NCBI GenBank assembly: GCA_020060235.1
Contig: JAGVAO010000041.1
Span: forward strand, 1 to 33,236
Reading direction: 5' to 3'
Source of the DNA: Anaerolineales bacterium
GTDB lineage: Bacteria; Chloroflexota; Anaerolineae; Anaerolineales; Villigracilaceae
DNA: 33,236 bases
The notes beneath the pieces are model-generated. The model made no database searches. It was not told the DNA's origin and saw only the letters and a program-made list of their open reading frames with translations. Each line of letters starts with the position of its first letter. Position 1 is the first letter of the stretch. Shown one piece after another: positions 6,800-13,748 of this stretch. The translations under genes and the position numbers were made by a program.

Positions 6800-6820
6800 A
6801 GTATCAGGTATCAAGTGTCG
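6800..6820 (-). repeat. Heptad tract across the comB-like stop codon
   Basis: Three 7-bp units on the plus strand (AGTATCA, GGTATCA, AGTGTCG) span the end of the comB-like gene. They supply its last codons (LDT and stop) and the first bases of the following gap. Confidence 0.45.
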
Positions 6821-7496
6821 GGCGCAGGGCGCGCATAACGGGCCGTCCGTTTTCGCGCTGGATGGGCATGGCAAAGTCGCAGGCGTCGAGGCGCGTGCAA
6901 TAGTCGATGTCGCTGGAGAATCCGGGGATTTTCAAGGCATCCAACTGTGCCTCGCGGGATTTGTGAACACGCTCAAGATAGTGTTGCGGGTCAGGGTTTG
7001 TTCCGCCCAGGCAGGCGGCGATGTATTCGGCGCAAGATAAATCTTCATCGCCAAAGCCTCGCCCGGTGATGACAAAGGTCACTTGCGGAGGGGAAAGTTT
7101 TTGAATGGCGCGCACTGTTGCCCCGGCAACGGCAAAACTAGCCGCAAACAATTGTTCCGCATTGACGCAGCGCACTACACCCTGCGTGCCTGCCCCGGTG
7201 CGCTGGATAAGATGCTTGCCGCGCAAATCCTGCTGGACAATTTCAGTAGGCGAGTTGCCAAAGTCGAAACCGGCAGGCGGCAGGCCGCCGACCTCGCCGA
7301 TTGCCAGCGAGCCGGGCATGGCGGCTTTCAGCGCCAGGGCCTCCTCTACCCCGCTGACCAGGGTAATGCTTTCCGCCCCCGCCTGGAAGGCATAGGCCGC
7401 ATTGGAGAAGGCGCGGATGACATCGATGACCACCACCAACCCGCTTGCGGTGTGGCAGGTATCGTTGCCAAGATATTCGAACTTTATCAACTGCAT
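6804..7496 (-). CDS. ComB-like 2-phosphosulfolactate phosphatase family protein
   Basis: 230 aa of the ComB family, Mg-dependent phosphatases whose founding member removes phosphate from 2-phosphosulfolactate in coenzyme M synthesis. Visible motifs are VVVIDVIRAFS (residues 21-31), GEVGGLPPAGFDFGNSPTE (67-85) and RTGAGTQG (99-106), all conserved in the family. No comA or comC is nearby, so the substrate in this organism is unknown; many bacterial homologues are orphans like this. Its start overlaps the end of the antiporter gene by 10 bp, indicating coupled translation. Its 3' end falls in a small heptad tract, and an 87-bp gap separates it from the QueD-like gene. Confidence 0.82.
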   Translation of the reverse strand: MQLIKFEYLGNDTCHTASGLVVVIDVIRAFSNAAYAFQAGAESITLVSGVEEALALKAAMPGSLAIGEVGGLPPAGFDFGNSPTEIVQQDLRGKHLIQRTGAGTQGVVRCVNAEQLFAASFAVAGATVRAIQKLSPPQVTFVITGRGFGDEDLSCAEYIAACLGGTNPDPQHYLERVHKSREAQLDALKIPGFSSDIDYCTRLDACDFAMPIQRENGRPVMRALRPTLDT

Positions 7497-8944
7497 ACAC
7501 TTACCTGCGCCTGAACCCTGTCAAAACTCTCTTTATCCGATAAAACAATCAACGTATCGCCCGCCAGCAGGGTTGTGCCGCCGTTTGGGACGAAAAACTC
7601 ATTTTCCCGCGCAATCAGGATGACCAGCAACTTCTCTGGCAGGGCCAATTCTACAATTGTTTTGCCCGAGCAGGTCGAGTTGTCAGGAATATGGATTTCC
7701 TGCAACTCATCGGTAAAACCGCGCATGGGGTTAAGTTCAATCGGGTAAACCGGCTTTTTGGGGCTAAATTCGTCCACGCCGAGCCAGCGCGCCACTTGCG
7801 GAATGCTTGCTCCCTGCACCAGGGCCGAGGTCAACACGACAAAGAAAACGATATTGAAGATTTGCTCGGCATGAGATACGCCCGCAATCAGCGGAAAAGT
7901 CGCCAGGATAATTGGCACTGCGCCGCGCAGCCCAACCCACGAGATAAAAGTCTTCTCGCGTAGATTAAATTTCATAAATGCCAGGCTGATAAAGACCCCC
8001 AGTGGACGCGCCAGGAAAACCAGCACAGCCGCCATCAGAAAGCCTGAACCCATCACCGGCACAATTTTAGAGGGGAAAACCAGCAGTCCCAACGTAATGA
8101 ACATGCCAATCTGCATCAGCCAGGCCAGGCCGTCGTGAAAACCAATCAGGCTGCGGCGATGGATAAAATCGAGATGCCGGGCCGTAATCCCGGCAATATA
8201 AACCGCCAAAAAGCCGTTGCCTCCCAAAATCGAGGTTGCGCCATAGGTTACAAAGACTGCCGAAAGCGTCAGCACCGGGTACAAGCCGTCGAAGCCGAGG
8301 TGCAGGTGATTGGCCAGCCAGGATAACAGCCAGCCGAAAAACAGCCCCAGAGCCGCTCCCACCACCACCTGAACCACCAGCGAAACGGCCAGCGACTCAG
8401 GGGCGAAGCCCTTAACTGTCAGCCAGGTTGTCAGCCCGATAGTCAGGAAGACCGCCATCGGGTCGTTCGAACCGGATTCGAGTTCCAGCAGCGGGCGCAG
8501 GTTGCCTTTCAGTCCCAAACTTTTAGAGCGTAAAATCGAAAAAACCGCCGCCGCATCGGTCGAGGAGACAATTGCGCCGAGCAGCAACCCTTCCAGCAAC
8601 GAGAAACCGAGCAGGTATGAAGCCGCCAGCCCCACGCCCAACGCCGTCAGGAAGACGCCCAGCGAAGCCAGCACAACCCCCGGCAGCAGCACCGGGCGGA
8701 TGTCGCGCCAGTTGGTATCCAGCCCGCCCGCGAACAAAATCAGGTTAAGGGCCACGATGCCAATCCATTGGGTGAGCGCCGGGTCGTTAAACTCGATACC
8801 GCCGGGGCCTTCAGACCCAGCCAGCATACCGAGCGCGAGAAAAAAGAGCAGCGCCGGAACACCAAAGCGGTCTGAAATCTTGCTGGACAACACGCTCGCC
8901 AGCAAAACCCCGGCTACACCCACCAGAATCCATTCAAATTGCAT
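7487..8944 (-). CDS. K+/H+ (Na+/H+) antiporter, CPA1 family with TrkA-C domain
   Basis: 485-aa inner-membrane cation/proton exchanger of the NhaP2 type. About twelve hydrophobic segments fill residues 1-395. SSTDAAAVFSILRS (127-140) and ESGSNDPMAVFL (156-167, with the N160-D161 pair) are the transport signatures. A cytosolic RCK-C (TrkA-C) domain follows at about 405-485, with SGKTIVELALPEKLLVILI and a GDTLIVLS ending, which normally senses ligand or redox state. The ATG at 8944 is preferred over an in-frame one at 8986 because GGGAG lies before it and the first TM segment starts at once. The dehydrogenase gene ends 47 bp upstream, and comB-like overlaps the 3' end. Likely role is K+ or pH homeostasis; substrate preference is not certain. 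Confidence 0.9.
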   Translation of the reverse strand: MQFEWILVGVAGVLLASVLSSKISDRFGVPALLFFLALGMLAGSEGPGGIEFNDPALTQWIGIVALNLILFAGGLDTNWRDIRPVLLPGVVLASLGVFLTALGVGLAASYLLGFSLLEGLLLGAIVSSTDAAAVFSILRSKSLGLKGNLRPLLELESGSNDPMAVFLTIGLTTWLTVKGFAPESLAVSLVVQVVVGAALGLFFGWLLSWLANHLHLGFDGLYPVLTLSAVFVTYGATSILGGNGFLAVYIAGITARHLDFIHRRSLIGFHDGLAWLMQIGMFITLGLLVFPSKIVPVMGSGFLMAAVLVFLARPLGVFISLAFMKFNLREKTFISWVGLRGAVPIILATFPLIAGVSHAEQIFNIVFFVVLTSALVQGASIPQVARWLGVDEFSPKKPVYPIELNPMRGFTDELQEIHIPDNSTCSGKTIVELALPEKLLVILIARENEFFVPNGGTTLLAGDTLIVLSDKESFDRVQAQVSVCS

Positions 8945-8991
8945 TACATTTCTCCCGGTCATCCAGCCCGCCTGGGCAGGCCGCAAAATAT

Positions 8992-9999
8992 CTAAACATA
9001 GTCAAACAACACCTGTATCGCATCTTGCGGATTTTGGTCGAGCATCTGGTAAATTTCGGGCGCTTTGTGGATGTCCACCCGTTGCGTGACCCATTTTTCA
9101 GGCCGGATTCTGGCGAGGGCCTGCCACGCCACCCCAAACCGTCGGGCCTTGTCCCACCGTCCGCTGAGTTCGGGACGAATGGCGCTGACCTGGCTGGGAA
9201 CGATTTGGACGCGGCTGCGGTGAAATGCGCCGCCCAGGTCGAGCGAGGCGCGTTTTTCGCCATACCACGAGCCGACGACGATTCTGCCGCTGAAGCGAGT
9301 CAGCGCAATGGCCTCGTCCAGCGCGGCGGGTGAGCCGGAGATTTCGAGCGCGAAATCGGCTTTTTCGCCGCCGAGGGCTTGCTGCGCCTGTACGCCAAAA
9401 CCCGGCGCGGATGGGTCGAGGCTGGCGTTTGCCCCGGCTTTGAGCGATTCTTCGCGGCGGCGGGGGAAGTTATCGACCGTGACCAGGCTTTCGAGCGGGA
9501 ATTCGGCCAGCAGCGAAGTCGCCAACAGCCCGACAATGCCCTGTCCGAAAACCAGTCCGCGCTCACCGAGCAGGGGAACGATGTCCTGCGCCAGCCCAAC
9601 GGCGGTTTCCATGTTGGGCACGAAGGCGGCAGTTTCAGCGGAAATTCCTTCGGGGAGAAGGATAAGTTCGGAAGGATGAAGGATGAAATGGGATGCGTGC
9701 GGCTGGAAGGCGAAAACCATCTTGCCCAGCAAATCTAGGTTGACCGATTTTCCTGTTTCCAGCACCTGCCCCACGCAGGCGTAGCCGTAAGCGGTCGGGT
9801 AGGAGATGTCGCTGCTGAACGGGTCGTGACTGTCGCGCAGTTTCGGGCACTGGCCGCGATACACCAGCATTTCGGTTCCAGGGCTGACGGCAGAGACGAT
9901 GGTTTTCACGAGCACATCCTGCGCGCTGAGGGGCGGCAGGTCGCGTTCGACAATCTCGACGCGGTAGGGGGCGGTGAAGGTCAGGGTTTGGGTTTTCAT
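8992..9999 (-). CDS. Zinc-type medium-chain dehydrogenase/reductase
   Basis: 335-aa MDR-superfamily oxidoreductase. The N-terminal GroES-like half has VSAVSPGTEMLVYRGQ (residues about 36-51) and GYACVGQVLETG. The nucleotide-binding half has VFGQGIVGLLATSLL (about 148-162), followed by VTVDNFPRRRE and SGRIVVGSWYG. The usual Cys and Glu zinc ligands of true alcohol dehydrogenases are not obvious (SPGTE replaces the CGTD type), like the BchC-related branch, so zinc binding is doubtful. Substrate is unknown. It sits between the flippase-like gene and the antiporter, all on the minus strand. I recall similar dehydrogenases near QueD-like and GT4 genes in other bacteria, which suggests, without proving, a shared pathway. 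Residues 103-109 come from a small repeat tract. Confidence 0.82.
   Translation of the reverse strand: MKTQTLTFTAPYRVEIVERDLPPLSAQDVLVKTIVSAVSPGTEMLVYRGQCPKLRDSHDPFSSDISYPTAYGYACVGQVLETGKSVNLDLLGKMVFAFQPHASHFILHPSELILLPEGISAETAAFVPNMETAVGLAQDIVPLLGERGLVFGQGIVGLLATSLLAEFPLESLVTVDNFPRRREESLKAGANASLDPSAPGFGVQAQQALGGEKADFALEISGSPAALDEAIALTRFSGRIVVGSWYGEKRASLDLGGAFHRSRVQIVPSQVSAIRPELSGRWDKARRFGVAWQALARIRPEKWVTQRVDIHKAPEIYQMLDQNPQDAIQVLFDYV
9671..9691 (-). repeat. GAAGGAT heptad tract inside the dehydrogenase gene
   Basis: Units GAAGGAT, GAAGGAT, GAAATGG on the plus strand encode HFILHPSE (about residues 103-110) on the minus strand, in a surface loop between two conserved segments. Two perfect copies only, so modest support. 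Confidence 0.4.
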
Positions 10000-10010
10000 T
10001 TTCTTCGTGG

Positions 10011-10029
10011 CGCGATTTGTTAAATCGCG
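10011..10029. repeat. CGCGATTT palindrome upstream of the dehydrogenase
   Basis: A perfect inverted repeat CGCGATTT-gtt-AAATCGCG lies 11 bp upstream of the dehydrogenase start. It could be an operator, but it also looks like a short dispersed palindrome. No Shine-Dalgarno or -10 box is evident beside it. Confidence 0.5.
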
Positions 10030-10088
10030 TTTTCAGGGCGTACAGCCGCCTTTTGCGAAGCATCCCCGAAGGGGGCGGGCGGTTTCTT

Positions 10089-10104
10089 GCAGGCTGAAGC
10101 CTGC
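10089..10104. repeat. GCAGGCT/AGCCTGC palindrome after the flippase-like gene
   Basis: GCAGGCT-ga-AGCCTGC, followed by GGTAC, lies just downstream of the minus-strand flippase gene (stop 10109). It is a compact hairpin of a type that recurs in many bacterial intergenic regions. It lacks a T run on the minus strand, so it is not called a terminator. Confidence 0.5.
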
Positions 10105-10108
10105 GGTA

Positions 10109-11113
10109 CTACTTTTTTATTGCCGCTATCAACAACCCCAGCCCGCCGATGAGTATATCGCGCCCGCGCATGAGCAGGGACAGGCTGATTCCGAGGGCGG
10201 CGGGCAGGCCGAAGGCCGTCGCGGCGAAGACCTGACTGGCCTCCAGCGCGCCCAGCCCGGCGGGCAGGGGAGCCAGGAAGGACAGGCGCACTACCGTCAG
10301 CGCGGCCAGGGTTTGGGATAGCGACAGGTCGGCAGCCAGGAAGGTCAGCATCCACTGGTATTCGAGCACCATCAACGCCCAGGAGAGCAGGGAAACGCCA
10401 GTCGCGGCCAGCATCGCCCCGAAACGGCGGCGGGTGAAGAGCGCGGCCAGGTGTTCGCTGACAATGACCAGGCGCAGGAAGGTTTCGATGGCTGGGAATT
10501 GCCTGCGGTTTGCCAGGGTTTTGTAAATCGGCCGTATCAGCGCCGAGAGCGGATGCCTGCGCTGGTAGAGCAGGCTGATGTGCAGGAGCGGCCAGAGCAG
10601 GAGTAACGCCAGGGGCGCGGCGACCCAGGCCGGGGGTGCGAAGCCGCCCAGCATCCCCGATTGGGCTACGGCAAAAAGGCCGAGGGCCAGGAAAAGGAAG
10701 TTGGCGAGAAATTCCAGCAGTTTATCCATCACCACTGCGGCGGTTGCGCGGGCGGCGGTTAATCCGTAGGCGTTTTTTAGGTACAAAATCTGGAGCGGTT
10801 CGCCGCCGACCTGGGGGCCGGGGGTGAAGTAACTCATGCCGAAGGCGGCCAGGCGGTAGGCGACCAGCGGCAGGAAGGGCACGCGGCGGGCGTCGGCGTG
10901 GACGATGAGCCACCAGCGGGCGGTGATGAGCACAAAAATGACGGCGTTGAGCGCCAGCAAGGCGAGCAGTTGCCAGGCTTGTAATAGTTGGAGCGATTCC
11001 CAAATTTCACCCAGCGGGGCGTTGCGCAGCGCCCAGTAGAGCAGGGCGGCCAGCAGCGCCAGCCAGAACAGGCGGACGGGGGTGATGCGTTTGGGGCCGG
11101 CTGTGTGGCTCAT
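10109..11113 (-). CDS. Flippase-like membrane protein (lysylphosphatidylglycerol synthase TM family)
   Basis: 334 aa with about eight hydrophobic segments, resembling the LPG_synthase_TM / UPF0104 family of integral membrane proteins thought to move lipids or lipid-linked products. Family-like features are GEPLQILYLKNAYGLTAARA with VMDKLLEF (about residues 105-140), and the C-terminal LAPLPAGLGALEASQVF-type segment. The start at 11113 (MSHTAGPK) is chosen because a TACAAT -10 box ends 6 nt before it, giving a leaderless message. An ATG at 11155 would add 14 residues but has no ribosome site and lies upstream of that promoter. It is the first gene of the six-gene minus-strand run ending in the GT4 gene. 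Function is inferred from the fold only. Confidence 0.8.
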   Translation of the reverse strand: MSHTAGPKRITPVRLFWLALLAALLYWALRNAPLGEIWESLQLLQAWQLLALLALNAVIFVLITARWWLIVHADARRVPFLPLVAYRLAAFGMSYFTPGPQVGGEPLQILYLKNAYGLTAARATAAVVMDKLLEFLANFLFLALGLFAVAQSGMLGGFAPPAWVAAPLALLLLWPLLHISLLYQRRHPLSALIRPIYKTLANRRQFPAIETFLRLVIVSEHLAALFTRRRFGAMLAATGVSLLSWALMVLEYQWMLTFLAADLSLSQTLAALTVVRLSFLAPLPAGLGALEASQVFAATAFGLPAALGISLSLLMRGRDILIGGLGLLIAAIKK

Positions 11114-11119
11114 GAAAGT

Positions 11120-11143
11120 ATTGTACGCGAAGAGACCCCCATG
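11120..11143 (-). promoter_or_regulatory. Promoter for leaderless flippase-like gene
   Basis: TACAAT at 11120-11125 lies 6 nt upstream of the ATG at 11113. A partial -35 (TTTGCA, 4 of 6) lies 16 bp further up, near 11142-11147. Transcription would start at or next to the A of the ATG. Confidence 0.5.
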
Positions 11144-11201
11144 CAAAAGACTCATTTGGGCGATTTTTCATCAATCTTGCCCGACCTGGCCCGATTTGTT
11201 G

Positions 11202-11207
11202 TAGAAT
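11202..11207 (+). promoter_or_regulatory. -10 element of the E2 gene
   Basis: TAGAAT (5 of 6 matches) about 33 nt before the ATG of the acyltransferase gene, allowing a short 5' UTR with AAAAAGGAGAG as ribosome site. No good -35 is seen; TTGCCC at 11177-11182 gives a 19-bp spacing. Confidence 0.45.
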
Positions 11208-11239
11208 CCAGACATCAGAGACATAAAAAGGAGAGATTC

Positions 11240-12505
11240 ATGCCGACAAAAGTGTTCGTCCCGCGTTTGGGTGAGGGGGTCGAGGAGGTGACCATCACCA
11301 AATGGCTAAAGGCAGCAGGCGACTCGGTTAATGAGATGGAGGCGCTGCTGGAAGTGAACACAGACAAGGTCGATACCGAAATCCCGGCCCCGGCTTCGGG
11401 GGTGTTGCTGCAAATCCTGCTCAAGGAAGGTGTCGAAGCCAAAGTTGGCGATGTGCTGGCGATTATTGGGGAGGCGGGGGAGTCAGTATCCAGTGAGCAG
11501 TATCCAGTATCCAGTGACCAGTTGGCAGAGGTTAGTGAGCAGTTGCCAGCAGCCAGTGGCATGGCGGCAAAGCCCCTTGATGAGTCTTCAACTCTTAATA
11601 AATCTTCAACACCGAAAGATTTGGGCTTTATCTCGCCTGTCGTTGCCCGAATTGCCGCTGAAAAAGGGATTGACCTTTCGCGGGTCAGGGGGACAGGCCT
11701 GAACGGGCGCATCACCAAGAATGATGTCCTTCAGTTTTTAGGGAGTAGACAATCAGAGAGCAGTGACCTCCCGACATCCCAACCGAAGCCTTCAACCTTC
11801 AACCTTCAACCTTCAACCGATTTCCTCCCCCACACCGCCATCCGTCGCGCCATTGCAAAGCACATGGTCGAGTCGAAACAGACCTCGCCGCATGTGCTGA
11901 CCGTCATGGAAGCGGATTTGTCGCGCGTCATCGCCCACCGCGCCGCCAACAAGGATACGTTTGCCCGCGACGGAGTCAACCTGACCTTTACGGCTTACTT
12001 CATGCAGGCCATCGTCGCCGGGCTGAAAGCCTACCCGGTGGCAAATTCATCCTGGAGCGATGACGGCATCGTTCTGCACAAAGCCATCAACCTTGGCATG
12101 GCAACCTCGCTCGGTGAAGACGGACTGATTGTCCCGGTCATTAAAAACGCCGACGCCCTGTCCCTGCTTGGCATGGCCCGCGCCGTCAACGACCTGGCGG
12201 GCCGCGCCCGCGCCCGCAAACTGCAACCGGACGAGGTCAAGGGCGGCACGTTCACCATCACCAATCACGGAATCAGCGGCTCGCTGTTCGCTTTCCCGGT
12301 CATCAACCAGCCGCAATGCGGCATCCTCGGCATCGGCGCGATGCAGAAGCGGGTCGTGGTCGTGACCGACGACCTGGGCCGCGATACGATTGCCATCCGC
12401 CCGATGGTCTATCTCTCCTTCGTCTTTGACCATCGCATCCTCGACGGCGCTTCAGCGGATTGGTTCCTGGCGAAGGTCAAGGAGACCCTCGAAAACTGGA
12501 CCTGA
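11240..12505 (+). CDS. Dihydrolipoamide acyltransferase (E2 of a 2-oxo acid dehydrogenase)
   Basis: 421-aa E2 protein, core of a 2-oxo acid dehydrogenase complex, moving acyl groups from lipoyl-Lys to CoA. Order: one lipoyl domain (residues 3-78, lipoyl Lys K43 in NTDKVDTE), linker (80-125), peripheral subunit-binding domain (127-168, SPVVARIAAEKGIDLSRVRG), second linker (169-196), then the catalytic domain (197-421) with DHRILDG (His398, Asp402 region). AAGGAGAG sits before the ATG; an upstream extension of the frame lacks a start signal and runs against the divergent promoter. Both linkers are built from tandem 7-bp repeats. No E1 or E3 gene is adjacent, so the partner complex (pyruvate or branched-chain) cannot be told. 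The next gene follows after 2 bp. Confidence 0.93.
   Translation: MPTKVFVPRLGEGVEEVTITKWLKAAGDSVNEMEALLEVNTDKVDTEIPAPASGVLLQILLKEGVEAKVGDVLAIIGEAGESVSSEQYPVSSDQLAEVSEQLPAASGMAAKPLDESSTLNKSSTPKDLGFISPVVARIAAEKGIDLSRVRGTGLNGRITKNDVLQFLGSRQSESSDLPTSQPKPSTFNLQPSTDFLPHTAIRRAIAKHMVESKQTSPHVLTVMEADLSRVIAHRAANKDTFARDGVNLTFTAYFMQAIVAGLKAYPVANSSWSDDGIVLHKAINLGMATSLGEDGLIVPVIKNADALSLLGMARAVNDLAGRARARKLQPDEVKGGTFTITNHGISGSLFAFPVINQPQCGILGIGAMQKRVVVVTDDLGRDTIAIRPMVYLSFVFDHRILDGASADWFLAKVKETLENWT
11484..11560 (+). repeat. Eleven-unit CAGTNNN heptad array in the E2 linker
   Basis: Eleven consecutive 7-bp units, nearly all starting CAG (CAGTATC, CAGTGAG, CAGTATC, CAGTATC, CAGTGAC, CAGTTGG and so on), fill exactly 77 bp. 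They encode residues 82-107, the flexible linker after the lipoyl domain. The same units occur between genes at 32535-32576 and 32693-32727. Confidence 0.88.
11789..11816 (+). repeat. Four perfect CCTTCAA copies in the second E2 linker
   Basis: CCTTCAA is repeated four times without change (28 bp) and encodes most of PSTFNLQPST (residues 184-193), between the subunit-binding and catalytic domains. Perfect copies suggest recent expansion or active turnover. Confidence 0.88.
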
Positions 12506-12507
12506 CC

Positions 12508-13071
12508 TTGCACCTGCTCCTAATCAAGCACTCCCTGCCTGAAATCGTCGAAAATGTCCCGGCGCACGACTGGCATCTTTCGGACGAGGGCCGCCGCCGC
12601 TGCGGTTTGCTGGCAAACCTGGTCGCCCGCTACCAGCCGGATATCGTCATTACCAGCCTGGAGCCGAAAGCGCAGGAAACTGGCCAATTGCTGGCCGAAT
12701 TGCTGCAAATCCCTGTCGCCACTGCCGCAGATTTGCACGAGCATGAACGCCACAACACCCCTTTCTTAAGCCCGGAGATGTTCAAGGCAAGTGTCAGCGC
12801 CTTTTTTGAAAATCCCGACCAACGGGTGATGGGCGAAGAAAGCGCCGACGAAGCCCATGCCCGTTTCGCGAATGCTGTTCGGGGCGTGGTCAGCGCGCAT
12901 CTGCACCAAAATATCGCCATCGTGGCCCACGGAACAGTGATTTCACTGTTTGCCGCGCCTTTGGTAGGCATAAACCCATACTTGCTCTGGGAGCAATTGG
13001 GCCTGCCCTCCGTAGTCGTGCTATTCCTGCCCGACTATCAATTTGTCAGCATGGAAAATATCACCCTATGA
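12508..13071 (+). CDS. Histidine phosphatase superfamily protein with divergent RHG motif
   Basis: 187 aa, phosphoglycerate-mutase-like fold. The N-terminal LLLIKHSLPE takes the place of the usual LVRHGET, so the catalytic His (H8) is kept but R becomes K and G becomes S. Other family pieces are ITSLEPKAQETGQLL (normally SSPLxRAxQTA), an acidic stretch EESADEAHARF and the second His in IVAHGTVISLFA. Substrate is unknown. The start is taken as TTG at 12508, 2 bp after the E2 stop, because the family strand begins there; CTG at 12502 is the alternative, and the Shine-Dalgarno (AAGGAG near 12479) is rather far. It overlaps the methyltransferase by 4 bp, so E2, phosphatase and methyltransferase form one operon. 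Confidence 0.75.
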   Translation: MHLLLIKHSLPEIVENVPAHDWHLSDEGRRRCGLLANLVARYQPDIVITSLEPKAQETGQLLAELLQIPVATAADLHEHERHNTPFLSPEMFKASVSAFFENPDQRVMGEESADEAHARFANAVRGVVSAHLHQNIAIVAHGTVISLFAAPLVGINPYLLWEQLGLPSVVVLFLPDYQFVSMENITL

Positions 13072-13673
13072 CGGACTTTGACCAACGTGCCAAAGATTGG
13101 GACAACGACCCCAAAAAAGTGGAGCGTGCCCGCGTGGTGGCGGATGCCATCCGCGCCGCGCTGCCCAAGCGCCCCGGACAAACCGGCCTCGAAGTCGGCT
13201 GCGGCACGGGCTTGCTCAGTTTCGCCCTGCAAAACGATTTCATCCACATCACCCTGGCGGATACGTCCGAAGGAATGCTGGAGGTGCTGGCCGCCAAAAT
13301 AGCGGATGCCGGGCTGGGGCATTTCAGCCCCATTCGGCTGGACCTGGCGCGCGACCCGCTGCCTGCCTCCCGTTTCGACGCCGCCTACTCGCTGATGACG
13401 CTGCACCACATCCCCGATACTGACGCCTTCCTGCGCCGCTCCGGCGAAATCCTTAATCCCGGCGGCCTGCTCTTCATCGCCGACCTCGACGCCGAAGACG
13501 GAACCTTCCACACCGATGGCACCATCGATGTGCATTTGGGCTTTGAGCGCGGCGACTTACAAAGGCGGGCCGAAGCGGCGGGTTTCCATGATGTCAGTTT
13601 TTCAACCGTTTACGTCATCCGCAAAAACGGGCGTGAATACCCCATCTTTTTGCTTGTGGCGCGGAAAAACTGA
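13068..13673 (+). CDS. Class I SAM-dependent methyltransferase
   Basis: 201-aa small-molecule-type methyltransferase. Motif I is LEVGCGTGLL (residues 41-50), followed by an acidic strand end ITLADTSEGML. DAAYSLMTLHHIPD is the motif IV/post-IV region and LNPGGLLFIADLDAEDG the motif VI region. The N-terminal NDPKKVERARVVADAI helix is typical of UbiE-like relatives. The substrate cannot be told. The ATG overlaps the phosphatase stop (ATGA), implying coupled translation. The gene ends 75 bp before the next start. Confidence 0.88.
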   Translation: MTDFDQRAKDWDNDPKKVERARVVADAIRAALPKRPGQTGLEVGCGTGLLSFALQNDFIHITLADTSEGMLEVLAAKIADAGLGHFSPIRLDLARDPLPASRFDAAYSLMTLHHIPDTDAFLRRSGEILNPGGLLFIADLDAEDGTFHTDGTIDVHLGFERGDLQRRAEAAGFHDVSFSTVYVIRKNGREYPIFLLVARKN

Positions 13674-13698
13674 ACACTCGTTCATAGAACAAAAATTC

Positions 13699-13707
13699 TG
13701 ATAAAAT
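13699..13707 (+). promoter_or_regulatory. Extended -10 promoter of the dienelactone hydrolase gene
   Basis: TGATAAAAT (TG-N-TAAAAT, an extended -10) lies about 40 nt before the ATG at 13749, in the only gap before this gene. No clear -35 is seen. Confidence 0.45.
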
Positions 13708-13748
13708 ATGGGGGAATTATCAATGTGCTGCGTTTGAAAGGAGCAACG

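Noticed and set aside
11484-11560. CRISPR-like array
   Set aside because: The repeat is only 7 bp and has no spacers; it lies within a reading frame and no cas gene is present. The same holds for the arrays near 32.5 and 32.7 kb.
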